A stretch of 64,000 nt of DNA from Haemonchus contortus (GCA_000469685.2 LS997566.1:35384420-35448419); one strand, 5' to 3'; positions 1 to 14,200 are shown, counted from the first letter of the stretch. The notes: generated by a model from the sequence alone, not told the origin. Translations and numbers: made by a program.

Positions 1-3000
1 CTTGGCCTGTGCACTTTTAATTACCCAGGAGTACCATAGATTCTACCAAATCGATCGAGGATAGAGAGCCAAATTTTGACCAAAAGGTGGTTTGAGATCA
101 ACTATGCACTATCCATCCTGCTGACAGTTCAGAAAACCGAAGCATCCCCGTATACTGTGTTGCTTATGCTGATCCACCCTCCCCGACCTCCTATCCTTCT
201 CCTACACAGCTATATCTTGTCGGGTAGGTGTCTTGTAGAAAGAAGTCTTAAGGAACCGATCCATTGACGTTTTAGATGTTCTTTTCTGAAGCCTGGGCCA
301 CGATGTTTTAATTCTGGGCTGGCGTTTCGGCCAGTCGCCTTCGTAAGAGCATAATAAAATTATAACACCTTGGTCGAGGCTTTAGAGGAGAACACCTAGT
401 ACATTAAGTTATCATGCCAAGACTAAGTGGGAGTCGGGCATGGAACCGTTTCAATTGAAGATTGCTGGGTATGCCATTCCTGCAAAACTGGTATCAGCTT
501 CGTCCAGTAAAGGGAATAATATAATGGAGAGATAGATTACATACATGATTTATAGTAAAGTGATCGAATACCTTGAGTGCTTCCAAGACTTCTGGCAAAA
601 GTCGCATGCATGGCGCGCTCTTGATGTACTCATATGCTTTACACTTTTCGGGTCTACTTCCGGTCGTATTTGTACTAGTGGTCGGTTTTTTACAGTATTT
701 CAGTACAGAATAGATATAGTCTCAGGACCTCCCCACTGCAGTAGATAGACTGACATGTTTATGAGATTTTGATGAAAGGAAGAAAAAAGTGGTGCACGGA
801 TTAACCCCACTTGGGATCAAAACTAGCGGTTTTCAAGTGCACATCTGGCGTACATAGTGGCCTGGGCAATAAACCGGGGCTAAAGTTTGTTCCCAGGTGC
901 ATATGCTTAGGAGCCCAACATTGCTTAACCCCACCTCTAACTGTAAGTTTCAAACTCAAGCCTGAAAGTTTTACGCTGATTAGGGACATGAAAAGAATAA
1001 ACATTCAAAGCCGCAGCAATAAAAAGCACTTGATCTTGAAATTGGTGCGCCTGAATAAATAAACAAATAAATAGGTAGAGTAGGTGAGCTTAGTCTTGGT
1101 AAGTGCTCCATTAACTAGTTGCAGTCAATCACTTTCAATCGGGATAGAACTCAATAGTTCTGCAAAAAATATTCGGCAGATTCGATAAGTGCGAGAGACG
1201 AGATGGTTCTTAAAGGTTAGGGCGCCTACAAAGCGACCGACTGCAGACGGTGGTTGCAGAGGACCGGATATGTGTGTCTCATAGCCGATTCGCTAAACTG
1301 CCAATACGGCATGGGCGGAGGGCTTTAGCCATCCCACAATCGCTTCAAAACGGGTCTGTATCAACCACGAAACCGATTTCGATTTTCTTTAGTAACGGCT
1401 CAGATGACATGCACGTTAATGGGCCATGACGACAGTCAAGGTGAATAGCCTAGGTGCTTTCGATTTGACCGCAAAAGTTGTATGTGGGCAGATCCTGTTT
1501 TTTCAAACAAAAACGTCTCTTCGAAGACCACCGCTGCCACCGTTGAGATTCTGCCTGCTATGAAAAACGATTCCTGCTTGGATGTCGTCTGGAAACTCCT
1601 AACGGGAGATTCGCTGGCATTAGGGATATTCTGAAGCGGACATGGGCCAATGGTCAGGGCCAGAGCTGCAGCATTCATACTCTGCATGATGAACTCCGTT
1701 CAAATCCAACCAAGCTCTTCATTTTCCCGAAATCAGGAAACATCAAACTGGTTGGATGGAAGCACTGACTTCCAAACTGGCTAGCCTCCACAAAACATTG
1801 TAGCAGTCGGAAAAACCACTTAGACGTCTACACGATTTCGAAAGAAATTCGGAACGACTTTAAACAATACGTTCTTCTAAATCAGGAAATCCTTTCCTTC
1901 AATCGACTCATTGACATCTCGGAATTAAGCGGCCCTTAGCACAATAGTAGATCTTCAGGCATGGAAAATGACGGATTCGGGAAGGGGGGGGGGGGGGGGG
2001 GGGGTTCCAACTCAAAGTCTTAGGAATGTTAAGGCTACTAAATTATGGTAATTCATACGACTCATTTTCGATTCCGCTTCTCCGATCATCCTTCAGGGCC
2101 AAAATTCCTGACTCCCAATGAACTTGGGTTCATACTTCACGCAGACTGTAGGCGGTTCAGTGATTGTCAATTGGTTACAAGGAATATACAGGGAAAATTA
2201 GATGTCAGAACGGATCAGTTCCTTTCAAATAAGCCGTGCACTCGCTATACACCCAGAATTGCGGAGCTGTACGAATGGGTATCTAGCTTAAGACCACAAG
2301 AAAAAGGTGAAAATCGTTCAGCAGCCAACATAATATATTCGTTTTTGTAATATTTCGGTAAATTGATACAAAAATAAAATGAGACATGGGCGTTCAGAGG
2401 AGTCCTGGAGGGGTTCTTAGCCCCTAACCCTACTAATTTAATTCAACCGAATCATTTATTATAGGATGTGGATCCAAATGATTTAGCGTACAAAGGAAAT
2501 TGAACAATTTATCTATAGACTAGAAAATCCGCAGTGATTTTCGGTGCTTGAAAATGACGATTTCATCGGAAAGACCATCGATTAAGGCAGGTTTACTACA
2601 AGTGTGACAAAATTGTGGAGAAAAATGCTGTATGGCCAGGAAATTCTAGTAGCCAAAGACAAGCAGAGCGACTCTCGGCCGTCGTAAAATGACAACGTAA
2701 ACGACAACAAATGAGAACTGAGGCGTGTTGCGATTGTTGGGGTGCGCTTGACAGCAGGTGTTCGCCTGACTGGTTCTAAAAGCGCTGGCGGACTTTTCAC
2801 TTTTCACAGCGCTCACGCCGATCATATCGTAACCACGATGGGAGACTGCATCGTTTAGAGCTTTCTGTTTTTGAAGAAAAAACGTCCCTTGTTAATGGGA
2901 AACGTCCTGATAGAAAATTAAATAATCGAATGCAAATTAGTGTCTTTGGGAAGGCGAAGAAATTGGCTGCGAAAGTATCAACGAAGTCAAGGAACTGGTG

Positions 3001-3697
3001 CAGTGACGACAGGGAAGGTTCTAATGTTGTCCGTAGAAGCGAAGTTTTCATTCTGCTCAAATCGTCTGATTTTGACTTTTCAGTAGAATTTCGAGTAGTG
3101 CGAAGCTTTAAACCTCAGGACGTCGACACAACAAACTACAAATGGCCATTCAAAAGCGAATAAGAAGTAGCCGCAGTGACAGAGGTTAGTACTTTCACGC
3201 ACATGGTCTACAAGCATCCCGAAAATCGCGGATCTAACTCAACTCGCAGGAGTGTTGTCTTTTAGGGAAGAAATTAAGGCAGCGAATCCAAGGGTATGCA
3301 TGGGAACTACAATCTGGACAGCTCTGGTTAGTTCATCGTGAACATCAAATGCATTATACGGCTTAATCATGTACAAGTCAAAGGATTCTACTCACCTATA
3401 TCCAGGAATCCACCCTTTAGGTTGAATGACCAAAGGCTTGAGGATTATGACCCCAATTCATCCTTGGGCACAGGTAGTCTAGCAACGAATCATCCGTACT
3501 TTCCCAATTTTTTCCCTTTCTCGCGTTAATTCAATAATGTTCGTGAATTTAGGATAAATGATCAATCCCGTTTTCAGATGCGCTCAGCATTTGTCCCTCA
3601 GTTATAACTGTAGTGGAGATCTGAACGCTTATATGGCCTATGTACATAGGTGTACATACAAATCAGTGCTTTTACAATCACAGACGCACAGCTCCAA
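1..3697. other. Non-coding left end, no gene supported
   Basis: No open frame here combines splice sites, length and recognisable protein motifs. The longest frame (2045-2350, plus, about 100 codons) has no recognisable family and no clear splice context. A run of 21 G residues lies at 1984-2004. Confidence 0.6.
1984..2004 (+). repeat. Poly-G run, 21 G
   Basis: An uninterrupted mononucleotide run of 21 G is visible. Runs this long can form G-quadruplexes and are prone to length errors in sequencing and assembly, so the exact length is uncertain. Confidence 0.9.
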
Positions 3698-4362
3698 TTA
3701 AAGGCGCAGTTCACGATAATTTTAGGGTATCCGATTTTTGACGAGAAATTATAGGTACGGCCTACAGTAGCACAACGGAAAAGCAAAAGACGCGAAAAAC
3801 GATGAATAAAAACAAATACAAAGCTTCAAAAAAGGAAAGAAAAGGGGATTGGACGAGTTACATGGGGAAAAAACGGCGGTTAAGCGAATTTTCGGGCGAG
3901 TAGACGAATGCGACGTAATGTCTGCGCCCAAATAGCTGATTTTGGCTTCTTCGTTAATATTATTTAATAATAATAATATTTCTACTGCTGATATTAATCT
4001 GAATTATTGTGCAGAATCAATTCGGCGGGACGTTGAGAATAATTAATTAGAACAGAATAGAGCAGAATATTTGTCGAATAATAGGAATACAGCCGAATAC
4101 TATTACCAGTAGGAGGCGATCGATTAGCTTATTGATTTTTCACTAATGTTGCTCCAATGCGAATGTGGTGAACGGCAATTAGGTTTCGTAGTCTGCCTAG
4201 CGAGGGGCGGAGGCTGACCGTGCTTCACTCTCCGGCCCCTTATTGTGCCCTATTCAGGACGTTTTTCGACTTCATTCCGGCACATATTGTATCAGAGGGA
4301 GCCCCGAATTCATACCATGTGCAAATCTCCGGAACCATTTTTATAATGAAACGTCCCTTTAA
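3698..4362. mobile_element. Non-autonomous TIR element, family 2, copy 1
   Basis: The left end reads TTAAAGGCGCAGTTCACGA and the right end closes with an imperfect inverted counterpart, CGTCCCTTTAA. The interior shares long stretches with the element at 60858-61564, for example around the ATCAGAGGG and CATGTGCAAATCTCCG motifs near the right end and the AACGATGAA motif near 3797. It has no coding capacity, so it looks like a MITE. Its left terminus matches the family 1 elements at 7332 and 23570, which suggests mobilisation by the same unseen transposase. Boundaries are approximate. Confidence 0.7.
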
Positions 4363-7331
4363 GCAACCCGGAAGAAGGGCTTGGTCACCTTAGATGAGCA
4401 TCAAGCCGGGATGCGATCCAGAGGCTATACTGGTGGTATAGATCACTTGCTACCACAACACCTCCCCCATGCTAAGCTTATAATTAGGTTCAAATACCCA
4501 CTTGGTCGAAGAAAAAAACTATTCAGTCTATTCAGTTTTCCATTATTGCCTTCACATGCCTATTAGCTTGTACATAACTGCCCTGAAAGGCCATTTTTCT
4601 TTTCACAGATAGGTAAGGTAAAGACAAACCGAGAGAGGGAAGATGAAGGCCTGGTTGGTCTTGGATAGCATCTGAGTGGGATGTGACCCCAGGACCATAC
4701 TAAAGACATGACCGTCTATCTCATCATATGAGTAAACCGGTTCCAAATACGATTTCCCGTTATCTAATTCGGCGTTCCTTCTCAAGAGCCATTAGTGTAA
4801 GGTTCCACTCAAGGCTTTGAGAGAGTGTGACATAGCCTATAGCATAAATCTTTGGCCCCGTTCCAGACACGTAGTCTTTCATCGAGGCTTCTTCAAGCCG
4901 CACTTTACAGCTTATTCCTTCATGAACACGTTTCCTTGAAAAAAACCGCACTCACCTTTTTCGTTTTTCAAACAAGTTCTGCGAAGCTTTCACTTTTTTT
5001 CAGAAAAAAAGCAACTTTGTAAAATTCGGAGACCATGAGTAAACATTTTGGTGGTGCATGATGGGACAGGATCTCAGCGTAAAGCTTTCCGAAATCCAAA
5101 AAGTTGCGTGAGGCTCTCAGGTTTGAAAGCAGGCATAAGGACGGATGTTCTTTGCAGAGTACAATTCTCGTTCATGCCTTCGCTCAGCGAGAAGTTCTTT
5201 CAAGTTTACACCATCAGCACTGGGCGATCAACAGCTGTACAAATATGCGATGCACTTTAAAACTTTGCTTTTTCACTGGTATTTGTTTTCGCTTGCATGG
5301 ATCAGGGATGAATAGAATAAGCTCCCCGGCTATTTGGTTAGACAGACCCAGTTTTGGTGTGCGCCAGGCATTCAATTTCCATTCAAACGCGTAGGAGCAG
5401 TTTGAATATGCCCTATACAATGAATTGCGATGGATATCTGATGTACAAGTCAGGGCTTTCATCCTCCCAGACGAATCTGATACCCACTAAACGATCCCGG
5501 AGAGACGGACGGCTTAGTTGGCTTACGCGGATATCCATCAGTTCCGATCCTTCGACCGTGCCTGTGTGATATTACGCTACTTGTCATTACACCAACCTTG
5601 ATCGATGCTTCCATAAAAAGCACAATTTGTTGCTTACATCTTCAATTCTGTGCGGAATGCCGTTTACGTAAATAAGAGTAAATAAAACGTTCACGAAGTA
5701 GGTAAGCTGAGACCAATTATCACTGGATAAATAAGCATAGCGAATAAATAGGTGAATGCACAAGTAAATAAATCATTAAGGCGTGGATGTCTATGCGTTG
5801 AATGCAAAAATTACTAGTTTCATTTCGACGCTAGAAAGATCAGCAGTTAACTTGATCAATAATAAATCAGTTTAACAAACAAACAAATAGGTGGTGAATA
5901 AGTAAATAAATTTCCAGAATTCTCACTTATTTATTTTTCAAGAATTCAATTATTGAAAAATCAGGCTGTTGTTTGAATTTTTGTGTGAGAATTTGAAGTG
6001 AAAGAAAAACCCTTCTGTCATTCGGAGCCGCCTTATGAAGCGAGCAAATGCCTTCATTTTGATTGAACTGACAGCCAACCGTCGTTTGCCGACCTTCTCA
6101 GCCGTGGAGTATGGGAACAGAAATCTGCAGGGACTTCGGAGGCCATTCCCAAGATGAGGAAAGCAATTTCACATACTTGCCAAAGCTATTTTCTGCTCGT
6201 CCCAATCGAAGAATTGGGTCACTGGTACTTCACAGCTATCTATATTTGATTCATTTAGTTATTGTTTATTTTTATTTTTTATTCTTTGTTTATTGCTTAT
6301 TTTATTTTTCGATTTTCCACATCAACCATGTAATGTTCAAGTAAGATAGGCTGATACGAAAGAGGAAGATACCACCCTATATAATTATGCATGGCGCATC
6401 TTGGTGTAAATAAATAATCAAACCAGGTGAAATAGAATACGTTAATAAAGTGTGGTAAAAATTAGTAGCGAGTGATATCTATGCGTAGTTTTTTTTTTCA
6501 GGAATATATTACTATCTTATAAATCGTTGCAAAGGGAAATCGGTCTCTCGTAGGGTTCTGCAGAAGAATCAGCAAATTTGAAATCGATTGAATTCGAATT
6601 TGATCTGAAATTTGTTTGAATTTTGAAAACCTGAAAAATTCAAAAATCTGAAAAAGAATTGCAAGAATCAAGCAATCAGAATCATAATGTACAACAGCAA
6701 AAACGGAATAAAGAACTCGACGAGTTCTTCGAGGCTTGAACGTTCTCAAGAATATGTCGAGCGGACTGAGAAACATTCAAAAGACGTGCAATTAATTTGA
6801 ATCAAACTCCAAAGAGAACTATTAACGGACTACCCCTACCAGACAGTACATTTTCGGTCAATCATCCTCCTAACGGGATCTTTAGAAAGACAGTAGTCAA
6901 GAGGACGACCAGAATCCGAGAAAATGGGTGGAGACGCCAAAAATTGTCGGTAACGAACAATTTTCAATAAAAAATGGGGCTGAACTCAAAAGGTACTGCT
7001 TTCTAAATGACCAAATCTCTAATGATCAAAGAAATACAGCAAAACGCCAGAAATTCCGGGATAGTCTCGAGATTTGGCGAATTGAGGGCATGCTGTGTTT
7101 TAACGAAAAGTGTACTCCATTAAAATTCCGAATACACTGTCAACCTTTTAGTCCACGCCACAATGACACTCCCAAAAGAAGAATTCTGAGAATTCTGTTC
7201 TCTGAATGTCTCATGATTTGGTCAGTAACAGTACACCGACAAAGCTCCATTGACTGTGATCGATAAGAAAAGATGATTGGCAAAAAGGTTTATCATAGAT
7301 CGGGAACGGAGCTGGAACTAAGAAACCGCTG
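4363..7331. other. Intergenic, no gene supported
   Basis: AT-rich DNA with frequent short AAATAAAT-like tracts around 5700-5940. The only structure I recognise is one SINE-like copy near 5350-5575. No exon with convincing splice sites and protein motifs was found on either strand. Confidence 0.55.
5353..5575 (-). repeat. SINE-like dispersed repeat copy
   Basis: It shares the ordered motifs CTATACAATG, ATGTACAAGTCAG, ATCCTCCCAGACGA, TGATACC and CCCGGAG with the copies at 17.4, 38.4, 55.1, 59.1 and 60.5 kb. The tRNA-like head of the family, best preserved at 17.57-17.62 kb, would lie at the right end here and read on the minus strand, but it is degraded in this copy. Confidence 0.65.
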
Positions 7332-7903
7332 AAAGGCACAGTCCACGATAATTCAATTGGCGGGAACTTCAATGGCTTTCCCGCCTCTCGATCGATGTCA
7401 CGTGATCACGTCAAACTAGTGTCGAGACAATACAGATTGCGAATATTCGTTCGAGGACCCACACAAAATCAGCTGATCGCCGAGTGATGAGGCGATGTTT
7501 TTCTCCCATTCTTCTTTCCTCTGTTTTTCTTTTTGCTGCCGCGATCTCTTATTTAGTTTCCTACTCCTAGAGGCTGAAAAAGGTGAGCTACTTTTGCTGT
7601 TGCTAGGGTTTTTTGTTTATTTATGCTTATAAGTGAATGAATTTTTGCTTACCATTGACTGTTATTCGCACCAGGACCCACACGCGCGCAGTGAGACACA
7701 CTGTTTAGCTCGTCCGGACACCCCACTCTTCTTTCGGTCTCATTCTCGTCCAGCCCCCTTTTCAATGGTTTTTGGAAGCCTTTTTTCACTTCGGAAACAC
7801 CGATTCACGCAGTTTCTTCACATTCGTCGCACTATTTCCGATCTTGTTCATCATTTTTCATCATAATCTGGATTACCAAAAATTATCGTGAATTGTGCCT
7901 TTA
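7332..7903. mobile_element. Non-autonomous TIR element, family 1, copy 1
   Basis: The element starts AAAGGCACAGTCCACGATAA and ends with the near-perfect inverse TTATCGTGAATTGTGCCTTT, giving terminal inverted repeats of about 20 bp. The interior is closely similar to 23570-24251, including CCCGCCTCTCGATC, GCCGAGTGATGAGGCGATG and a shared frame beginning MNEFLLTI. That frame is short and shared only because the DNA is repeated, so I do not treat it as a gene. TTA/TAA at the edges fits a TTAA-type or TA-type target duplication but does not decide it. Confidence 0.8.
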
Positions 7904-10826
7904 ACTCCTGTGGAATAAAAATAGACTACCCCATTGAAACACAACTAAGAAGTAAAAATGTTTTTTTTCGTTTTAGCCTAAGGAATTGACTGAAAATTGG
8001 AAAAATATATTCCAACTGCACTCCTACAGTCATGGATTTTGTCAGAAACAAAACGGTTCCTGCATTGATGGTGACGGTGATCAGTAAGAAATTTTTTTTC
8101 AACCATAAAGTGCTCTGATTAGCTGTCTTATGATAAGAAATCCCCTATCATTATCTGTGAGTAAATGTGAAACTCAATTCGAGGATTTTTTCACGATGCA
8201 CTTATGACTTTTAACAATCCTATAAACATCTGGGAAAAGGCGGGAATTATTGCTAAGTAGTAGACCTTATCTGAAGAAACCCTTGAGTAAATTCAACAAA
8301 TCGACAAGCTCAAGTATCTTACAGGCTCCCCAGTTGCATCCACATAAGTTTTGAAAATTGGAGTTTATCATCTCCAAAAAAGGAGACTTCCAGTCCATGT
8401 TTCTCCTGTCCCCTTATATTTTAAGTGATGGCGATAATACTGACACAGGAATGAAGATATTAGGTCTACCATACATCAACCCCTTCGTCCAAAAAGTCCT
8501 TGAAGTTTGTTCATCCCAATTTCATCTTCAAACACGATTCCGTTCCAGGACATGGAGCCAGTATAACTACCCACTTCCTATGAATCAAAACAGCAACGTC
8601 TAGGATCTCTTTATTTAAAATCAATTTTTTAACGTCAATGTTTGGGTCACATGAAAATTATCATGAGTAATGGAGGGTGGGGTAGGGTGTTGAAGAAAGA
8701 CCTGGTGAGGTAGGCCCATTCGTTTCGATTCGTCAGGACTCTGAATAAGACTGCCCTGCCTAAACTTAAGCCGGAGGAAGGCTTGTTTTCCAAATTCTTA
8801 AGTGGTTCAGGCATACTCTCAGTTAATGGTTCCATTGAAAGAGCAATCGAGGACCAAAGGTGTACATTGAGCTCTTTAATCGCTCCCAAATGTGACAATG
8901 ACAAATGTGACACGATCCAGTTTGAACCTCCAAAAAGTGGCTAGTTTTGATCAGACCAGCCATTTACAATGACAATAAACCCCGATAGAGTTTGGAGGGT
9001 GTGGTGGGCTGGTGTATGGTGGGAGTGTTGCGCAATGCTAACGTCGAAAGCCGGTCAATCCGGATACGTTGACGGCTATTATCTCAACAAACGATCAACT
9101 TCGATTTAACACTAGCAATGACGATATGTATCTGCAGCGAGAGAAGCTATTTCATGCTCGAATGCACCAGTAACTACTATAAAACCCTTCAGAGTAACGC
9201 ATTGGGGAATTGTTTCTCTCAGATGGGTGATTTCTCATAACTATAGACAAAAAGATTGACCATTGCTGTGCATGCCATTCTAGTATACTCAAAATCTCAA
9301 CCTAGACTCAGTTCCTTAATCCATTTTTATATGGGTAGTTCTCCTTGAGATAGGAGTGAAATAAAATAAGTAAAATGAATCTAATAGAGGTTCAGGAGCA
9401 GCACTCTCTAGCCCTTGAGCTCTGAGGTGTCCTGCATAGTCCTTGAGGGAAGCCCCATCCCTTCCTTTCTGAGTGTGACCCCACGAAAAACATGGGACCA
9501 AAATAGCACTGACTTTTTCGGATAGGCCATGCTCTCAACTTTCTTCGATGATCGTAGAGCCACTCAAATCAGTGTCTAGTCAACGCAGTGGTATCATAGC
9601 CAAGAACAACCTCGAAGGAAATCTTGTTCTACTACAATCCCCAGGATTTCAGCGCTTCTTTTCATTTGTCAGGATTGCCACATCTTGAATGTAATAGGCA
9701 AAAGTGAATTAGGATAAATAAGTAAATACTTAGAAAACACAGTAGGTTATGAAAACTAATAAATACAGCGAGAAGTTCATTAATTAAGTAAAAAATAAAG
9801 AAAATGTGTGTATTTATATGTATCATTTGAATTCCGACGTTGAACAATAAAAACCTTGAACGAAAGTGTGACGAGAAAGAGACTGGGGAAGCGGTAGGGT
9901 AGTGGGTAGAACATAATGAGTTTGAGCTTTCGAGAAGGCTCAGAAGAAAGAAATCAGATGATGGGGAAGTGGTCAAATGTGAAAATCCGATTTTATAATT
10001 AAAATTCAAGAAACTATGCAGCAAAGTTAAACCAGACGAACAGCAGCAAGTCACGAAACGGGTTCGATGAAATCTTGTGGACCACTTGAAATCCCTGGAG
10101 ACATAAGAGCGAGAGTGAGAGAGTAGTACGAGGCTTGATCCCTCACGCTCATGAGCCAGCCTACGATGCGTGAACTTTTTCAACATTGCAAAAACAACCC
10201 ATCAAAACACCAGGAACAGATGTCTGGAGCTAAGACGCATGCAGCTGCTGCCTTAAATTCCATGAGCACTGGGAAGCCTATCAATTCCTGGATCCTGACA
10301 CAAGGGGACTTCCAATATATCTAATCTATCTGTCTAAGAACACCCCATGGCGTTAATTATAATTAATGGAACCATGGGAATTTCGATTATCACCAAATTT
10401 TATAATTATTACTATACAACCACTGAAAACTGTAGACTCCACGTATAAGTTTTCTCCAGGGACGTTTACATCATTAATTAACCTTTCCGCCTACCGTTCG
10501 CACTACCCTTTATAGCAAGCTTAGTCCCAAAGTAGGAAAGTCGGAAAGTTGCAGACCAGTTCGGAATACGCCAAGATCTCAAATCCCTTAATAACTGTTG
10601 GAATAAGGTAACTTGTGGATCGGAGACCCAATCTGATTTCTGTTGTTTTCATCATGATGTCTGCAGTTGCACAAAGTAAACAAAGCTATTCTTGACTTAC
10701 TGATTTGTTAGTCTTACCTGGTGTTCGAACCAGTTGTACTCGATATCACCGTACATTGTAGCAGTAGAGAAGTACACAGTAGATCGTATGTTCAAGTAAA
10801 CAAGTAAATAAATACAGTAAACTAAC
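7904..10826. other. Intergenic, no gene supported
   Basis: No gene was recognised. A 174-codon minus-strand frame at 9662-10186 is Ser/Phe/Leu-rich with low-complexity composition and matches no family I know, so I consider it chance. On the minus strand at about 10719-10800, a short frame containing MYGDIEYNWFEHQ ends at a good donor (CAG followed by GTAAGA). It could belong with the candidate exon at 10827-11213. Confidence 0.5.
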
Positions 10827-11213
10827 TTGCATATAAAGAAGCATCTCTTTGCAGCTTTGGTCTGTCAGCCTTTTCGTCGGTGCAGATATGTCGGTAGACA
10901 AGAAAGAGTAGCTCCAAGTGTCCATCTATGTAGATCCAGAGGCACCGCTCTGTCATGGGTCTCACTGGACTATCGGCTCTACAAAAAGAGAGGGATTTCT
11001 CCGAATATAACCAGAACTCGTTTTCGAATGTACTCGAAATTGATTTAGATTTATTGTAGCTTGCTTGGATATAATCAAGGAGCGAATCAATCAAATCAAA
11101 AAGGATGAATGGCTCAGCTGGTCTGACTTCTTTCAGCAAGAATTTGAGCCGAGTCCATTCAGTTTCGACGGAACAAAACACCTCAGCAATTACTTTGCCT
11201 AAGGCTACGCATA
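10827..11213 (-). CDS. Candidate orphan internal exon, unknown protein
   Basis: A 387-nt open frame is bounded by a good acceptor (TTGTTATCAG) and a good donor (GTTAGT), and its phases agree: two leading bases, 128 codons, one trailing base. The translation looks protein-like, with segments such as TRLKFLLKEVRPAEPFILFD and RCLWIYIDGHLELLFLVYRH. The second segment faintly recalls the R-x-W-L-Y pattern of RUN domains, but this is a weak impression. No convincing adjoining exons were found; the minus-strand frame near 10719-10800 is the nearest candidate. It may be part of a real gene, a gene fragment or chance. I assign no function. Confidence 0.35.
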
Positions 11214-14200
11214 CTGATAACAAAATATAAAAAAACAGAATTAGAAAAATTAGTTTTTAATTTACACATACACGTAATGTACTCTGTGCGAAAAATCAAG
11301 AAGACCTCTCCTTATTAATCTCTGTTTTGTCAAGAATCACACTTCTTTGTTTCCTCTTAAACTGCAACACAGCCCTGAGATAGAATACCTGTCTTCCAAA
11401 TTTATCTTATCTTACTTAAATTTGAAAAAATTCGACCCGATGCTCAAGGGACGGGTAGGCGATTCCTCATGAAAAACTGGTTATGTGAAATTAGTAAGAA
11501 TGAGAAAAGAAGGGCGAATTTCAAGAGGCAAAACCTCAAAGAAGCTAAATAAACCGTCCAAAAAGTCATGAAATAAGAAAAAACAACAAAAAGAAGATAG
11601 GCTTCGATTGAAGGCGATATTCGAAAATGAGGAAGCAGCCATGTGATAAGGCACATCGATTTTTGGATCTCAAATGGTCATACCCTTGTAGATCAAATGT
11701 TACTGAGCAAACTTGACGGTATGCGATGGTAAACACATGAAATATAGAAAATTAAATGAACAGCAAGGTTTTTAAAGCCAAACCATCTAGTATCCAGATT
11801 TACTCATAAATGTGACTTTCGTTGAGTGTGGAGATTCGAGTTCTAAGTCGTCTGTAGCCAAACAAGCCAGCCAGTACTCTGATCAGTGTTTTTATCCTCA
11901 CAAACGGATCTGATACCGATTGGTCAGTGGATTCAGAAAGAGCAGAACGTTCTTTCAGTCACCCACCCAGCAACCAGGGATTTGTTCTAGGGACAATGGG
12001 ATGTGATATTGGCCACTAGGCTCTACCCCACTACCAGCTCCACATTTTTATCTTTATAGGCTGATATCTATAGTACTCTGTCTTATATTCCGAAGATCTG
12101 GACAGTGTCAGGAGTTAGATACCATCCATTGCTCAACCCCAGCCATTCCACGATTATGTAACCCATCCAATTACCTATTCAATTTGGCAAAACTGTTGAG
12201 TGCGTGGCTCAATCCAGCAACTGAGAGAATTCCTCGGCTTCATATATAATCTTTTCGCCTTTAAGTAAATTATTTCTCCCGTTTATGGCAGAAGGATTCA
12301 GATCTGAGCTTTTCTAGTGTGTGGAGCCTTCTTGTCGGGGTTAAGATCACCCAGGGAACCAGTACCTTTATCTGAAAAGATTTTAATCCATTAAAATCCT
12401 CCAGAGGAACAAGGAAGGGGATGTGAACGCAACAGTTGGGCCCTGAGGGGTGACTTTGATTGATAACTATTTAGTAAATTTAATCTTTCTGCGGCGTCCC
12501 AGTCGCAGACGTCCCTGGAGGGTCAGCGAATTGATGTCGAATCAGGATGAATTACAGCGGTCACTACATGAGATATACTCGCTGATGAGCCGATAAGAAT
12601 TGCGATAGCCATCGGCAGATTACTCCATGTACATGAGAATTTGGGGGCTTGAAGGCAACAGAAATGACAGCATTAATTAATCCTCTGAGGATAAGCCATG
12701 AGTTTATCTACTTTAAAAAATCAGGGAGCCTTTCAAAATTATATATTTGCTCTGTATTTTTCCACCACTGCTACCATTTACTTCAAGATACCAAAGTGTA
12801 TATTAACTCATAAATATTCAAATCAAATGAAATCAGCGATGGAGTCCAGTGAGGGGGTAACGGAAGTGGTATGGTAAATTACTGAACCACTGCCAGCCCA
12901 ATTTAGAGGCTGTGCTGATATCCTGGCCACAGGTACCATACCAGGACTTTCAAAAGCTCGCTGAGATTAAAATTAACTGTTTCTTCACCTTTGAAACAGG
13001 TAAGCGGCAAATAGGTCGCCCTCGTGGGCAAAGAACTTTCAGTTGTTTCGGACGATTTCAGTTCTCAAATCCACTTTTGCAAGAATTGGGAAAAGTGTCA
13101 GCATGGCTCCACCACCTGATTTCCTCGCCATCTCAGTCCTCTCTCCAGCTTTGCTAAGATCATCCCAAAAAAGCTTACAGGATTCGAGCAGCTCCTAGCA
13201 CTCCTAAGGGAAGTCGTATTTGAGAGAACTTCCGAAACAGCAGTAGGAAGGCTCAAAGTAATTCTTACTACGCGAAGTTCTATGCCTGTTCCCTCCGACT
13301 GGCTAAGGAAGGACAAGACTTGCTATGGATTTACAGTAAATACGCCATGTTAATTTTTCGTTGAAGCACTCCAGTGCTCGGGGCTCTGCTTTCTAACATG
13401 ATAACCGGGATGATGTCCCTGAAAGTTGCACATTGGGCCAACTAAGCCTATTCTTCTAGAGCTAGGAAGTCAAATTGAAGTCAAGCTCGTCTGGAAGGGA
13501 AAAAAGTCAGCACGACGGCTGGTTCCTGCAACTCATTGTACAGGCTCAATATGCACTCAAACTTTATACGATTGTGATTGAAAACTGAATGCTGGACACA
13601 GCCAGAAAAGAAATTGACCATCTTCGTGAACTTGTCCTTTACTGTGTTGTGCAGCAGTTAGCCGGCAATGGGAAAGATTTCTGGTTCATTTCCAGGAGAA
13701 ACTGATAGTAATTAATGAACTGCCTGACTCGCTGCATCATCGAGAACTTGTTTTTCTGTTACTTTTTTTGGCGCTGAACTCAGCATGAGTCTAATTCGTC
13801 CAGTTGCAGGAGGAAGAACTGGTAACAATAATCCGCTTCTATCGAGGTCAGCCTGTTTCTAGGGTGCTGTTCCACTTCACCGCTCATATTCAGAGAGCTT
13901 TTGCAATTCCTTCTTTCAATCTCTTTTCTTTTTATGAGCATAGAACTGCTCCTTAGAGGCCAAGCGCCCAAGTAAACTTCTAAAATCCTTCATGCTTGAT
14001 AAAATGGTATAAATCTTAAGCTACGATGATATTTTGGACGATATTTAGTGCGATACCCGTGACGGATGATTTTATGCGAAGCAAACTACCAAAAAAGCAT
14101 GTCATTTTCGAAGTAATTTTGAAATAGAAACAAAAGACTGTAGAAGCCTCGCAAAATCGCGTTTTGTACAGACCTTTTTCGATGGCCGCATACCGTCCTA

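Noticed and set aside
16..27. 12-nt match to the nematode SL1 spliced leader (TTTAATTACCCA)
   Set aside because: The match stops after 12 nt and is not followed by the SL RNA donor and Sm site layout; a chance match is more likely.
9662..10186. 174-codon minus-strand open frame
   Set aside because: Composition is low-complexity (Ser, Phe, Leu, Ile), no family motif, no supporting splice or start context.
13128..13345. Plus-strand ATG-less frame with KIIPKKLTGFEQLLALLREV
   Set aside because: It is protein-like but lacks convincing flanking exons or a recognised family; too weak to annotate as a gene.
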